Below, piece by piece: positions 39,430 to 49,417 of a stretch of DNA of 64,000 nt. The DNA is taken from contig NZ_CP097764.1 of assembly GCF_023585685.1 (NCBI RefSeq), forward strand, positions 186,001-250,000. The letters run 5' to 3'. The notes under the pieces are model-generated. The model made no database searches. It was not told the DNA's origin and saw only the letters and a program-made list of their open reading frames with translations. Position 1 is the first letter of the stretch. Every line of letters starts with the position of its first letter. The translations under genes and the position numbers were made by a program. Source of the DNA: Blochmannia endosymbiont of Camponotus sp. C-003. Its GTDB lineage: Bacteria > Pseudomonadota > Gammaproteobacteria > Enterobacterales > Enterobacteriaceae.

Positions 39430-39547
39430 GTTAACAATAAACAGCTAACAGTTACAGAAGATAAATGGCTCGGCCTATTGTTTTTTCTACAGAAAACAAT
39501 AGGCCGAGCCATTTATCTTCTGTAACTGTTAGCTGTTTATTGTTAAC
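39430..39547. repeat. 55-bp perfect inverted repeat between convergent ychF and ybhL
   Basis: Bases 39430-39484 are the exact reverse complement of 39493-39547, with an eight-base spacer TTCTACAG. The arms begin GTTAACAATAAACAGC and hold a GC-richer core CGGCCTATTG. The right arm includes the last five bases of ybhL. The stem can form in transcripts from either strand, so it could act as a bidirectional terminator. No T-run follows the stem, and 55 bp without mismatch is far longer than an ordinary terminator. Confidence 0.95.
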
Positions 39548-40253
39548 GGCGATTTCCAAAAATGCGAACTATCATTAAAAATAGATTGATGAAATCTAAA
39601 TATAAAGTTAGCGCTCCTATAATCGAGTATTTGCGAAATTGATCTTGATTATCTATAGATAAAGATGCTCCCATAGATTTTAGTTTTTGAGTGTCATAAG
39701 CAGTTAAACCAACGAATATAATAACACCAACATATGTAACAAGCCACATTAAAGCTGTATTTTTCAACCATACATTAACTATTGAAGCTAGTACTATACC
39801 AATTAGAGCCATAAATAATAAATTGCCAAAACTGCTTAAATCTCGTTTAGTGGTATACCCATATAATGTCATTGCGCCGAACATACCGGATGTTACAACA
39901 AATGCGCTAGATATGGAGGATGTAGTATATAATATAAATACACTGGATAAGGTTAACCCTGTTAACATTGAATACAACATAAATAAGGTAGTCGCTAAAG
40001 AACCGCTTAATCGCGTTACCATACCAGATAAAACAAATACTAACGCTAGTTGACCGATAATCAAGCTAAAAAACATTATTTGATTAGAAAATAACAATTG
40101 AAGTATTGCTGGAGTTCGAGAAGCATACCAAGCAACAAAGGCTGTTAACAATAATCCACAAGACATCCACCCGAACACTTGTAATATATATGGTTGTATT
40201 GCGTTATTAACTCGTTCTGATACTGCGTTTTGAAAACGGGGAAATCGATCCAT
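39543..40253 (-). CDS. ybhL: Inner membrane protein YbhL (Bax inhibitor-1 family)
   Basis: A 236-residue protein with about seven membrane segments. It aligns with E. coli YbhL (234): MDRFPRFQ, VFGWMSCGLLLTAFVAWYA, LFMLYSMLTGLTLSSVFI, MFGAMTLYGYTTKRDLSSFG and the C-terminal LYLDFINLFLMIVRIFGNRR. The BI-1 family includes calcium-leak channels; the role of YbhL is not established. I chose the ATG at 40253, with AGG 5-6 bases upstream; ATG 40259 and GTG 40262 are in frame. Its stop lies inside the large palindrome. Confidence 0.95.
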   Translation of the reverse strand: MDRFPRFQNAVSERVNNAIQPYILQVFGWMSCGLLLTAFVAWYASRTPAILQLLFSNQIMFFSLIIGQLALVFVLSGMVTRLSGSLATTLFMLYSMLTGLTLSSVFILYTTSSISSAFVVTSGMFGAMTLYGYTTKRDLSSFGNLLFMALIGIVLASIVNVWLKNTALMWLVTYVGVIIFVGLTAYDTQKLKSMGASLSIDNQDQFRKYSIIGALTLYLDFINLFLMIVRIFGNRR

Positions 40254-40443
40254 ACTCATCACCTTAAAAAATAGTTGAAATAAGAAAACTTTTTTGCATT
40301 ATATCGTAAGCAAATCATGTGATCAACAAAATGTTTCATAACATCATTTTTAGAATAAGTGTAAAATTCAAAATAAGCATAACATAATCATGCATTTGAT
40401 TTATCAAAGTGTTAACTAAACAATATTATTTATTATTTGAATA

Positions 40444-41139
40444 TTATTTTAAATAATAATGTTGAATGGGATATGCGTCCTTGTCGAATTCATATATTAA
40501 AGGAACACCTGTTGGTATATTAATTTGAAATATTTCCGATTCATTTAAGTGATTAAGAAATTTTATTATAGCTCGTATAGAATTGCCATGGGCAACGATA
40601 ATAATGTTTTTTTTTTGTTTAATACAAGGTATTATAGATTGATCCCAAAAAGGGATTACTCTCTGTAGGGTTAGTTCTAAACTTTCGCTGCTGGGTAGTT
40701 CATCAGCGCTGAGGTTAGCATAACGATGGTCATTTGTTGCAATGAATTGGCTATTTTCACAAATCCTTGGAGGAACGATATGAAAACTGCGTCGCCATTT
40801 TTGAATGGTTTCGTAACCATGTTTCTTTATAGCTTCATCTTTATTTAATCCCTGCAGTGCCCCATAATGACGTTCATTTAGTCGCCAAGATTTCTCTATT
40901 GGTAGCCATGCTTGATTTAATTGATCTAGTATAATCCATAAAGTATGAATGGCTCGTTTTAATACTGAAGTATACCCGTAATTAAAAAAAAATCTGTTTT
41001 TTTCTAAAATTTTACCAGCGTATTGCGCTTCGGCACGTCCTTTATCTGATAAGTCTACATCAACCCAGCCAGTAAATCGATTTTCTTTATTCCATTGACT
41101 TTCTCCATGTCTTATTAAGACTAGTTTAGTTATATTCAT
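40444..41139 (-). CDS. gpmA: 2,3-bisphosphoglycerate-dependent phosphoglycerate mutase
   Basis: GpmA interconverts 3- and 2-phosphoglycerate in glycolysis. The 231 residues cover E. coli GpmA except for about 19 residues of its C-terminal tail, which shapes the active site entrance. LIRHGESQWNKENRFTGW holds the phospho-His, LNERHYGALQGLNK the second block and VAHGNSIRAI the second His. I chose the ATG at 41139, with AAGGAA upstream; the frame extends to 41169. Confidence 0.97.
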   Translation of the reverse strand: MNITKLVLIRHGESQWNKENRFTGWVDVDLSDKGRAEAQYAGKILEKNRFFFNYGYTSVLKRAIHTLWIILDQLNQAWLPIEKSWRLNERHYGALQGLNKDEAIKKHGYETIQKWRRSFHIVPPRICENSQFIATNDHRYANLSADELPSSESLELTLQRVIPFWDQSIIPCIKQKKNIIIVAHGNSIRAIIKFLNHLNESEIFQINIPTGVPLIYEFDKDAYPIQHYYLK

Positions 41140-41405
41140 AATTTGTTCCTTAATTTTATTTACGAACATACAGAATACATTATATACTGCTTGTTTTAGA
41201 TTAGCTATTTAATTATGTAATATACAATATTGAAATAAAATGAAATTTGTTAATATATGCATATTATAAATAATATTTTTGTTCTAGTGTAATTTAAAAG
41301 TGATAATTTTATGAATTATTTAAAAATTAATATAGATTTATAGTCTCATACTGGAGGGCCATATACGGTATGATTTTTTTAACTTGTATTTAGCACTATT
41401 ATAAA

Positions 41406-42428
41406 ATGAATAAGCGTACGATGCAAATCGTTTATGTGGCTAGCCCGGAAAGTCAACAAATTTATGTTTGGAAATTAGATAATATTCGTGGGGTATTAGA
41501 ATTAATGCAGGTAATGTATACTCCTGGGCGCGTGCAGCCTATGGCTGTGCATCCTAATAAACGATTTTTATATGTTGGCATACGTCCTAATTTTGGAATT
41601 ATTATTTATCGTATAAATCAGATGGGGTTGTTAACGGAATATGGAACCATAGAGATCTTCAGTAGCCCCACTCATTTGGTTACAGACAACACGGGTACAT
41701 GTTTGTATTGCACATCTTATAGGGATCATACGGTAAGCGTGATCCCTATAAGTATGTCAGGAATGCTGAGTTGTCCTGTACAAATTGTAGGAGGTTTATT
41801 AGGTTGTCATTCTTCAAATATAGATAAATTCAAAAAATTACTTTGGGTACCTTGTTTACAGGAGCACGCTATTAGATTATTTAGCATAAATTCATGTGGA
41901 ATGTTAACGCCATATGATCCGTGTACTATTAAAACTAATATTGGTTGTGGTCCGCGTCATATGACGTTTTATAGTTTTGATTGTTACGCATATGTCATTA
42001 ATGAATTAGCAAGTACTGTTGATGTTATCAAATATGATAATGTTCACAACACTCCAACAATTATTCAAACATTAAATATAATTCCTAAAAATATTAGCAT
42101 TAATCGGTGTTGGGCATCTGATATACATATTACTCCTGATGGACGTTGGTTGTATTGTTCTGATAGAGCTGTTAATATTATTAGTTGTCTGAAGATATCT
42201 AAAAATACAAAAAAAATAAAATTTGTTGGTTACCAACGAACTGAGGAACAGCCGCGTGGTTTCGCCATCGATTGTCAAGGAAAGTTTTTGGTGGCTGCAG
42301 GTCAAAAATCAAATTATATCTCTTTATACAATATTGATTTATACAATGGAAAATTAACTACGTTATCTCGTTATTCATCAGGACAAGGTCCTATGTGGGT
42401 TAATGTTGTGACATTGCATTGTGAATAA
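41406..42428 (+). CDS. pgl: 6-phosphogluconolactonase (YbhE/Pgl, beta-propeller type)
   Basis: Pgl hydrolyses 6-phosphogluconolactone in the oxidative pentose phosphate pathway. The 340 residues match E. coli (331). It has the repeated WD-like blades of a seven-bladed propeller: VYVASPESQQIYVW, QPMAVHPNKRFLYVG, GPRHMTFY, DIHITPDGRWLYCSDR and PRGFAIDCQGKFLVAAGQ. It lies divergent from gpmA, in the same chromosomal region as in E. coli. Confidence 0.96.
   Translation: MNKRTMQIVYVASPESQQIYVWKLDNIRGVLELMQVMYTPGRVQPMAVHPNKRFLYVGIRPNFGIIIYRINQMGLLTEYGTIEIFSSPTHLVTDNTGTCLYCTSYRDHTVSVIPISMSGMLSCPVQIVGGLLGCHSSNIDKFKKLLWVPCLQEHAIRLFSINSCGMLTPYDPCTIKTNIGCGPRHMTFYSFDCYAYVINELASTVDVIKYDNVHNTPTIIQTLNIIPKNISINRCWASDIHITPDGRWLYCSDRAVNIISCLKISKNTKKIKFVGYQRTEEQPRGFAIDCQGKFLVAAGQKSNYISLYNIDLYNGKLTTLSRYSSGQGPMWVNVVTLHCE
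41716..41752. repeat. 13-bp inverted repeat inside pgl
   Basis: CTTATAGGGATCA (41716-41728) and TGATCCCTATAAG (41740-41752) are exact reverse complements with an eleven-base spacer. They fall within codons of about residues 104-116. A chance match of this length inside a coding region is unlikely but possible. Confidence 0.6.
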
Positions 42429-43372
42429 GTATATATAATAATATTATGTATCTTTTTTATACAGTGATGTTTGTATGAGGACAATTTTTATAAATATAAT
42501 TTTTACGTACATAGATTAAGTAGTAATTTGTATGAATGCATCTGTGTATTGATATCATTTGTGTTAAGAAGACAGCACAAATTATCATTATAAAAATTAA
42601 AATAATAAATTTTTAATTTTTCTGTATTATTATTCATAGTAGTAATAATTATAAGATTTGTTTCTTCTTGTTTTTCTTATGTTTATGTTGTCAGTTGTTT
42701 AGCTAATAATCTGAAAAAATTTATAATATATTTGTTTTTCAAGTAAAGTGTCTTATAGTGATAAAGACAAATAATGTAAGATAGATTTTTTTATAAAAAT
42801 CGTTATAATTACTTGTGGTTATTTTTAATTATATGATTATCGGAAATATTCATTTTGAGTAATTAAATCTACAATTTTTGACGAATCTTCTTAAATGTGC
42901 GGATATTTTTTTTAAAAAAGAGCATTTATTTATTTTAATTCATTTTTTCATTTTATTATGGAAACATGAGTTTACTCGTACCCCATAAATATATGTTTTT
43001 ATCTGCAATATGGATTAGTTAAATTTTTTGAATACTAAACGTAGATAAAATTACATTTAGATTATATCTTCTATTGAAGATAGATTTTTAGTTGCTATAT
43101 ATTTTTAACTTTTATCTAAAATAATATAAGGTAAGACATGCATTAAGAATAAATAAAATTAACGATCATTATCATTACGATATTTAATTAAATAGCGGTA
43201 TTTTGATTTACATCATTGGTATCGTGGTTTATAAGCTTTTTACTTTTATTATTTTGGAGATCAAAATTGTGTGTTGATCAGCATTAACATTAAAGTAGAT
43301 TTAAATTATCTTATATTTTTTTCATGCGTGAAAGGTAAAAATTGATTTTAAACAATAATTTGTTACTTATTA
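42429..43372. other. Gene-free gap between pgl and cpoB (lost tRNA cluster site)
   Basis: A 944-base AT-rich stretch between the converging pgl and cpoB. In E. coli a Lys/Val tRNA cluster follows ybgF here. I searched by eye for T-loop sequences and cloverleaf arms and found none on either strand. A weak 7-bp hairpin (ATTTGTG/CACAAAT, about 42557-42582) is the only structure noted. Confidence 0.5.
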
Positions 43373-44173
43373 CTATAATGATAAGTGCATCAAACGTTTT
43401 TGAGCTTGTTTTGCTGCGTTGCTATTAGGATATAATTTTCCTACTTGTTTATATATTGTCTTAGCTTTTTCTTTTTGTTCTGTTTCTTGCATGATAATAC
43501 CACATTTTAATAATGCATCTGATGCTTTCAATGATTTAGGATAATTTTTTACGACTAAAGCAAAATGATGAGCAGCATCATTTTTGTTACCTTTATTATA
43601 ATAAAGCTGTCCTAACCAATAATGTGAATTTGATTGATAAATTGAATCTGGATGACTTTTTATAAAATTTTGGAAAGCCTCTATTGCTTTATTGTATTGT
43701 TTTTTTTCCAATACTAATGATACTGCTTGTTTATATGCAGTTTCTATATCTATTATTATTGCATTATCTATTTTTTGGGTTTTTTGAATGTTTGAGTTAC
43801 TGGATAATTTACCAGAAGTATTGGTATTAGAATAGTATGATGTATTGTTGTGTTTATTTGAAATATTACTGGTGTGTTGAGATGATGCTTTTGGTTGATT
43901 ATTTATAATTTCTAATATATGATGCTGTATATCTTGAATATTCCCACGTAGAATATCAATATCTCGTTGATTTTCAGATAACTGTTGTTGCATCTGAATT
44001 AAGCATTGGCTGTGTGCATCGTATATCTGGTGTAATTGATTAATGCGTTGATTAGTATCTATCTTATTATTTATATCTTTAGCGTATACGATATTATTAT
44101 TTGCGATATTGCAATATATGATTATCATAATGAATATATATAATTTATGTAGCAATAGTATCAATTTAAACAT
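43373..44173 (-). CDS. cpoB: Tol-associated cell division coordinator CpoB (YbgF)
   Basis: CpoB is a periplasmic TPR protein that links Tol to peptidoglycan synthesis at the septum. The 266 residues match E. coli (263). A signal peptide ends near NIVYA (about residue 31), an N-terminal coiled coil covers about 40-90, a Ser/Asn-rich linker follows, and three TPR units lie in 145-266 (YNKAIEAFQNFIKSHPDSIYQ, NSHYWLGQLYYNKGN). It is the last gene of the tol-pal operon. Confidence 0.95.
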   Translation of the reverse strand: MFKLILLLHKLYIFIMIIIYCNIANNNIVYAKDINNKIDTNQRINQLHQIYDAHSQCLIQMQQQLSENQRDIDILRGNIQDIQHHILEIINNQPKASSQHTSNISNKHNNTSYYSNTNTSGKLSSNSNIQKTQKIDNAIIIDIETAYKQAVSLVLEKKQYNKAIEAFQNFIKSHPDSIYQSNSHYWLGQLYYNKGNKNDAAHHFALVVKNYPKSLKASDALLKCGIIMQETEQKEKAKTIYKQVGKLYPNSNAAKQAQKRLMHLSL

Positions 44174-44180
44174 ATGAATA

Positions 44181-44717
44181 TTATTTATATTTTAATACAG
44201 CACGTCTATTTTTAGAGTAAGCTTCTTCGTTTTGTCCTAATACAGCTGGTTTTTCTTTACCATAAGATACAGTTAACATTTGCTCAGATAATACACCTTT
44301 ACTTTGTAGGTATGATTTGACAGAGTTAGCTCGACGTTCACCTAATGCAATATTGTACTCTGGAGTACCACGTTCATCGGCATGACCTTCAATTATCATA
44401 TACTGTAATGGATTATTATATAAAAAATTAGCATGGATATTTAACGAGTAAAAAAACTGAGAAGGAATATCATATTGATCTAAAGGAAAATAAATAACAT
44501 TGTTGGACTTTAATTCTTGGTTTTTTAACTGTATTTGATCATCAATCGCTTTATTATTTTGCGCATTAGCATGTTTAAAACGATTCAATTCAATTTTTTC
44601 TTGATTATGAATAGTAGTAGTATCGTCGTATTTAGATGATAATGAAGAACATGCAATCATCAGTATGCTCATGCTTAGTCCAAATATTAGTTGTTTAAAA
44701 AAAATGTTCGATTTCAT
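44181..44717 (-). CDS. pal: Peptidoglycan-associated lipoprotein Pal
   Basis: Pal anchors the outer membrane to peptidoglycan and pairs with TolB. The 178 residues match E. coli (173). The lipobox is MIAC, with Met at -3, which is unusual; the Cys is residue 23. The OmpA-like domain (about 70-178) shows [30 protein letters not shown] and KNRRAVL. It lies 7 bases before cpoB in the usual order. Confidence 0.97.
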   Translation of the reverse strand: MKSNIFFKQLIFGLSMSILMIACSSLSSKYDDTTTIHNQEKIELNRFKHANAQNNKAIDDQIQLKNQELKSNNVIYFPLDQYDIPSQFFYSLNIHANFLYNNPLQYMIIEGHADERGTPEYNIALGERRANSVKSYLQSKGVLSEQMLTVSYGKEKPAVLGQNEEAYSKNRRAVLKYK

Positions 44718-44777
44718 TTATATATCCATTTATTTATTATTTTAAATGTTGACTGCAATGAAAATTAGTTATGTATC

Positions 44778-46163
44778 TTATTCTAAATGTAATGGGGACC
44801 AAGTTGGAAATCTTATATCTCCTTGATTTTTTTGTATATGAGCTTTAAAATGCCCATCAACAGAGATTAATTCTAAATGAGATGTTGTTATTGTTAGATC
44901 TTTATTAATATTACTGTATACTACCATGGTATTGTTGGGAGCAATACTAGGAGTGTCAGCCAACAGTGTATCTGTTAGTATTTCTTCTTGTCCAGTTAAT
45001 AAATTCAATTTAGCAATATTTTGTTTGCCTTGATGTCTATTAACCATTATTAAAAATGTTCCATCTGAACTAACACTTGGATTTTGATTACTAGTATGTA
45101 GCCAAGATAATCTTTGAATTTCAGTAGTTTTAATATTAATTTTGTATATTTGTGGTTTACCTCCTTGATCCGAAGTATAAGCTATATTTTGATTATCTGG
45201 AAACCAACTAGGTTCAGTATTATTATTTCTATTCTTGGTTAATTGTTTAACTTCTCCGGATTCTAAATCCATAATGTATAAATTTAAACTGCCTGTTTTA
45301 GACAAAGAAAAAGCTATTTTTTTGCTATCGGGAGAAAAAGAAGGGGCGCCATTATGATTTGGAAAACTAATAATACTATTAACTAAACCGGTGTTTAATG
45401 CTTGAACAACAAGCTCTGAATGGCCGGATGAAAAAGTAACATAAGCAATTTTTTTTCCATCTGGAGACCAAGCTGGAGACATTAATGGTTCTGTGGACCG
45501 ACAGATTGAAATTGGATTATGACCATCGTAATCAGAAACATATAACTCATAGGGATATTTATCATTATAAATACGTAAAATATAAGCAATACGTGTACAA
45601 AACACACCTTTTATACCGGTTAACTTTTCAAAAATTTCATTGCTGATAGCGTGAGCTACATAGCGTAGCCATTTTTTTTCTACTGAATATTGATTTTCTA
45701 ATATTATTAACGCAGGGTTACTAGAAGTATCTACTAAATGATATGAAATAATATAGTTTTCATCATAGTTTATATGTACTGTTCCTAATACAATTATATT
45801 GATTCCTAATTTTTCCCAAAAGGTTGGGATCACATCAGATACTTTGGTCGGTTTATGTGGTAAATATTCTACGGGAATGGTATTGAATTTGCTACTATTG
45901 CGTAAATCAGCTGCTATTATCGATGCTATATTTTCAATTGACATTGATTTATGATATTGATTATTAATATATGTAAATGGTATTACAGCAATGGGGTGCG
46001 CTGTATTTACTCCGCATGTAATTTCAATATGCATATCTGCAAGAAGTGAAGGTTTCCATACAAATGTGATTAACATTATTGATAAGGATATTTTTTGTAG
46101 CCAATTTGATAGTTTATGAGTCTTCTTAGTTATTAAATACATGGAAATTTTATAATTAAACAT
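44778..46163 (-). CDS. tolB: Tol-Pal system protein TolB
   Basis: TolB is a periplasmic six-bladed beta-propeller that binds Pal. The protein is 461 residues (430 in E. coli), longer because of its N-terminal extension before the signal core. A hydrophobic stretch near residues 26-42 ends at LLAD. The D1 domain is followed by repeated blades: [46 protein letters not shown] and [17 protein letters not shown]. The ATG at 46142 is an alternative start that would shorten the leader. Confidence 0.96.
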   Translation of the reverse strand: MFNYKISMYLITKKTHKLSNWLQKISLSIMLITFVWKPSLLADMHIEITCGVNTAHPIAVIPFTYINNQYHKSMSIENIASIIAADLRNSSKFNTIPVEYLPHKPTKVSDVIPTFWEKLGINIIVLGTVHINYDENYIISYHLVDTSSNPALIILENQYSVEKKWLRYVAHAISNEIFEKLTGIKGVFCTRIAYILRIYNDKYPYELYVSDYDGHNPISICRSTEPLMSPAWSPDGKKIAYVTFSSGHSELVVQALNTGLVNSIISFPNHNGAPSFSPDSKKIAFSLSKTGSLNLYIMDLESGEVKQLTKNRNNNTEPSWFPDNQNIAYTSDQGGKPQIYKINIKTTEIQRLSWLHTSNQNPSVSSDGTFLIMVNRHQGKQNIAKLNLLTGQEEILTDTLLADTPSIAPNNTMVVYSNINKDLTITTSHLELISVDGHFKAHIQKNQGDIRFPTWSPLHLE

Positions 46164-46221
46164 AGGTTATTTAAAAGACCATATATATTATTATTATTTT
46201 ATAAATGTGTAAATATTTTGT

Positions 46222-46980
46222 TTATTGAGGAGAAAAATTTAATATTGTATTTTTAAATATTTCGTAAATACCTAGATTTGGGGGTTTAGGAATTTTTGCT
46301 AATTTAGCAGCAATAATTGCAGCTTGGCATAACTCGTAATCTCCAGATATAGCGGTGACTGATAATAACGTGCCGTCAGGTGCTAATTGGATATGTAGGT
46401 TGCATTGTTTACCAGTATAATGAGAGGAGTTATAAAATTTTTTTTGTATTGATTCGCTGATCATACATTTATACGTATTAATTTCATTATTTTTAATAAT
46501 TTCGTTTGAAATGTTATTTTCATTATTGTTTTTTTTCGTTGTTACGTTTAATTTGAATGCTTTGTTATTTTTTTTTATAGATTTTTCTTTGTTAATTAAT
46601 GCATTCAGTAGATTATCGAGTTTATTAGACTCATGAGATTGATGATAATTTAATTCATCATGTATTAATAAATTTTTTTCTATAGTATTCTGATTTTTCT
46701 TTTTAGCAGGGGGGTTGGACAATGTTGTCCCTGCTAATGGACGCTGTGTTTCTGTTATTTTGAATCGATCTGTTTGATCTTGTATATTATTGTTATTTTC
46801 TTTTTTGGGATTAGAGTTTTGAATAAAGGCATTAATCGAATGTTTGTTATCAGTTATTTTATTAATGTATTGTTGTTGTTTTTTTATTATGTGTTTATAT
46901 AGCAATAAAGAAACGATCACATGTACAATGATTGATATCATAACTGCAAATCTAAATTTTTTGTAATATCTATTAAACAA
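46222..46980 (-). CDS. tolA: Tol-Pal system protein TolA, shortened
   Basis: TolA spans the periplasm from TolQR to Pal/TolB. The protein is 252 residues, against 421 in E. coli. Domain I has one membrane helix (about 10-28, FAVMISIIVHVIVSLLLY). Domain II, normally a long Ala/Lys-rich helix, is a much shorter Asn/Lys-rich segment. Domain III (about 170-252) is well conserved: SIQKKFYNSSHYTGKQC, LAPDGTLLSV and AAKLAKIPKPPN. The shortening implies a narrower reach or more unfolded linker. Confidence 0.95.
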   Translation of the reverse strand: MFNRYYKKFRFAVMISIIVHVIVSLLLYKHIIKKQQQYINKITDNKHSINAFIQNSNPKKENNNNIQDQTDRFKITETQRPLAGTTLSNPPAKKKNQNTIEKNLLIHDELNYHQSHESNKLDNLLNALINKEKSIKKNNKAFKLNVTTKKNNNENNISNEIIKNNEINTYKCMISESIQKKFYNSSHYTGKQCNLHIQLAPDGTLLSVTAISGDYELCQAAIIAAKLAKIPKPPNLGIYEIFKNTILNFSPQ

Positions 46981-47024
46981 ATTTAATAATTATCATCCAA
47001 ATTATGTAAGAGTGTCGTATGCAT

Positions 47025-47450
47025 TTAAATAGAAGGATTTGTTATCATTCCAATTGAATGTATACCGATGTGATTTAATAAATTTAATACTTTAATTATT
47101 TCATTGTATTCTACAGTTTTAGAAGCAGCTATCAAACATGTTATATTAGGAATGGTGTGTGTTTGGTGACTTATTTTTGATGCAATCTGATCTAAACTCA
47201 TTTTTCCTACATGTTTGTTGCTAATGGAAAGATTATAAAATCCCATACCTAAAATTTCAATAGTAATTATAAGTTTTTCATCATTAATAATATTTGATAT
47301 TACTTCACTATTTGGAAGATTTACTTCAAAACTTTGTATCAATTTAGACGGTATTAACATAAAGATCATTAAAAGGACTAGTAATATATCTAAAAATGGT
47401 ATGATATTAATATCAGATTTGATCGTGTTTCTTATACGTCTTCTCTTCAT
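47025..47450 (-). CDS. tolR: Tol-Pal system protein TolR
   Basis: TolR is a single-helix inner membrane protein of the proton channel. The 141 residues match E. coli (142). The membrane helix contains the essential Asp in IIPFLDILLVLLMIFM. The C-terminal domain ends in IKVLNLLNHIGIHSIGMIT. I chose the ATG at 47450, with AAGGA upstream and good alignment; it overlaps tolQ by 38 bases. The frame extends to 47480. Confidence 0.96.
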   Translation of the reverse strand: MKRRRIRNTIKSDINIIPFLDILLVLLMIFMLIPSKLIQSFEVNLPNSEVISNIINDEKLIITIEILGMGFYNLSISNKHVGKMSLDQIASKISHQTHTIPNITCLIAASKTVEYNEIIKVLNLLNHIGIHSIGMITNPSI

Positions 47451-48165
47451 ATTGATTTTCCTTGCTGAGTACAGAATCAATATTAAAAAAAATCTGATGA
47501 TATAGAATCGTAATAAATTCTTCTATAAAATTGTTATAGTCTTGATCCATATTGTTTATTTGTGTGGTTAAATAATTAAATGCCATAACCGATGGAATAG
47601 CTACGAACAAGCCAATTGCTGTAGAAATTAATGATTCAGCAATACCTGGCGCAATCATTTGTATATGAATCATCTGAGTAGCGACATTGTTAGTCGTTGT
47701 TTTACCTAATTCTATAAAAACGTGTATAATTCCTAATACGGTTCCAAATAAACCAAGATATGGGCTGATAGACCCGATTGTACCTATTAATGGAATATAA
47801 TCTTCTAATGATTTTAGTTCTATATTTGTTGCAGTATGCATGTTATCCAGTGTTCTAGATATTATTGTTTCAGGTACACAATGTTTTGTTTGATATAACT
47901 TAGAAAATTCTTTAAAACCTACGTAAAAAACTTGTTCAATTCCATTTAATTTATTACGACGAGCTACGGATTTTTGATATAAACTAGATAAATCTATTCC
48001 AGACCAAAATTCGTTTTCAAATACTTTTAATTTTCTCCGTGCTGAATTTAATACGAAGATACGATGAAAGATAATACTCCAAGATAAAACGGAAAATCCA
48101 ATTAATACGAATATACTAATTTGCACTAAAATATTGGTGTCTGAAAGTAAGTCAAAAATATTCAT
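47413..48165 (-). CDS. tolQ: Tol-Pal system protein TolQ
   Basis: TolQ is the three-helix partner of TolR in the proton-driven motor. The 250 residues cover E. coli TolQ (230) with an extra C-terminal tail. Helix 1 is near residues 15-35 (ISIFVLIGFSVLSWSIIF). Helices 2 and 3 are near 140-195 with GTIGSISPYLGLFGTVLGI and APGIAESLISTAIGLFVAIP. ybgC, which precedes tolQ in E. coli, is absent. Confidence 0.97.
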   Translation of the reverse strand: MNIFDLLSDTNILVQISIFVLIGFSVLSWSIIFHRIFVLNSARRKLKVFENEFWSGIDLSSLYQKSVARRNKLNGIEQVFYVGFKEFSKLYQTKHCVPETIISRTLDNMHTATNIELKSLEDYIPLIGTIGSISPYLGLFGTVLGIIHVFIELGKTTTNNVATQMIHIQMIAPGIAESLISTAIGLFVAIPSVMAFNYLTTQINNMDQDYNNFIEEFITILYHQIFFNIDSVLSKENQYEEKTYKKHDQI

Positions 48166-48538
48166 ATTAATTAGTTTAAGTTATACTTTATATATAAAGT
48201 GTATAATGTAGTCACGATAAATAATATTTATATTACAAAAACAATGTAATTCTTAAGATTAATCTAATTGTATAGAGATAATAGTTGTACAGTGATTCTT
48301 ACAAAAATAGTTTATTTAAAATAATATGTAGTTTTAAAAAATATATTATAATAATAATGTTACTTAATTTTATCTAAAAATGAAATAAGACAAAAATAAA
48401 AATGATCATATTATCAGTTTGAACACAATACAACAACATTAATCATGTTGGACCTTGTTATTATTATGATGTAGGTTATTGTAGTTATCAATATTATATT
48501 ATAGTATACCTGTGTATATGTGTTTTGATATGTAATGT
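48166..48538. other. Gap between sucD and tolQ, with an AT palindrome
   Basis: A 373-base non-coding stretch. A palindrome at 48181-48206 has the core ACTTTATATATAAAGT (perfect) and is extended to 26 bases with one G-T pair. It lies 16 bases before the tolQ start and may overlap the tolQ promoter. Further upstream, CAACAT/ATGTTG (48434-48450) is a small hairpin. E. coli has an sRNA (SdhX) cut from the end of the suc mRNA at the equivalent place; I cannot recognise it here. Confidence 0.4.
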
Positions 48539-49417
48539 TTATTGTTGTTTATTAATGGATTTAATGAATTGACCAATTTTAATAAAGTTATCTACAATAT
48601 GTACTCCTGATTTAGACAGTATTTCGTATTTTTCATAAGCAGTGCTGCCAATTCCAGAAATAATGGCTCCTGCATGCCCCATACGTTTCCCTTTAGGAGC
48701 CGTGGTACCAGCAATATATGCAACCACTGGTTTTTTAATATATTTATTAATATATGTTGCTGCTTTTTCTTCAGATCTACCTCCTATTTCACCAATCATT
48801 ACCATTAATGATGTTTGAGGGTCTTGTTCAAATAATGATAATATATCAATAAAATCAGATCCAAGTATTGGATCGCCACCAATACCGACACACGTAGACT
48901 GACCTAATCCAAGATCAGTGATTTGTTTTACTACTTCATATGTTAAAGTACCTGATCTAGATACAATTCCTATGCATCCTGGGTTATGGATGTCACTTGG
49001 CATGATGCCAAGTTTACATTGGCCTGGAGTAATAATTCCTGGACAATTTGGTCCAATCATCGTACATGTGTTATATTTTTTTAATTGTTGTTTTATTAAT
49101 AACATGTCCAATATTGGAATTCCTTCGGTAATACAAACAATTAGTTTAATACCAGCATCAATTGATTCTAAAATTGCATCCTTACAGAAAGGAGCGGGTA
49201 CATAAATAATAGAGGTTGTTGCGTTAGTGTTATTTATTGCCTGATCAACAGTGTTAAATATGGGTAATCCAAGATGGATGTTGCCTCCTTTCCCTGGAGT
49301 AACTCCGCCTATTATTTTAGTACCATAGTTTAATGCTTGTTGACAATGAAAACTGGCGTGCTTACCAGTAAATCCTTGACAAATTATTTTTGTATCTTTG
49401 TTAATTAAAATGGACAT
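48539..49417 (-). CDS. sucD: Succinyl-CoA synthetase alpha subunit
   Basis: SucD binds CoA and carries the phospho-His of succinyl-CoA synthetase. The 292 residues match E. coli (289). [12 protein letters not shown] is the CoA-site block, [21 protein letters not shown] follows as in E. coli, and GHAGAIISG holds the active His near residue 250. The start lies inside sucC (17-base overlap), so the subunits are likely coupled. Confidence 0.98.
   Translation of the reverse strand: MSILINKDTKIICQGFTGKHASFHCQQALNYGTKIIGGVTPGKGGNIHLGLPIFNTVDQAINNTNATTSIIYVPAPFCKDAILESIDAGIKLIVCITEGIPILDMLLIKQQLKKYNTCTMIGPNCPGIITPGQCKLGIMPSDIHNPGCIGIVSRSGTLTYEVVKQITDLGLGQSTCVGIGGDPILGSDFIDILSLFEQDPQTSLMVMIGEIGGRSEEKAATYINKYIKKPVVAYIAGTTAPKGKRMGHAGAIISGIGSTAYEKYEILSKSGVHIVDNFIKIGQFIKSINKQQ

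Noticed and set aside
42429-43372. tRNA cluster expected after cpoB from E. coli order
   Set aside because: No T-loop sequence or cloverleaf could be found on either strand.
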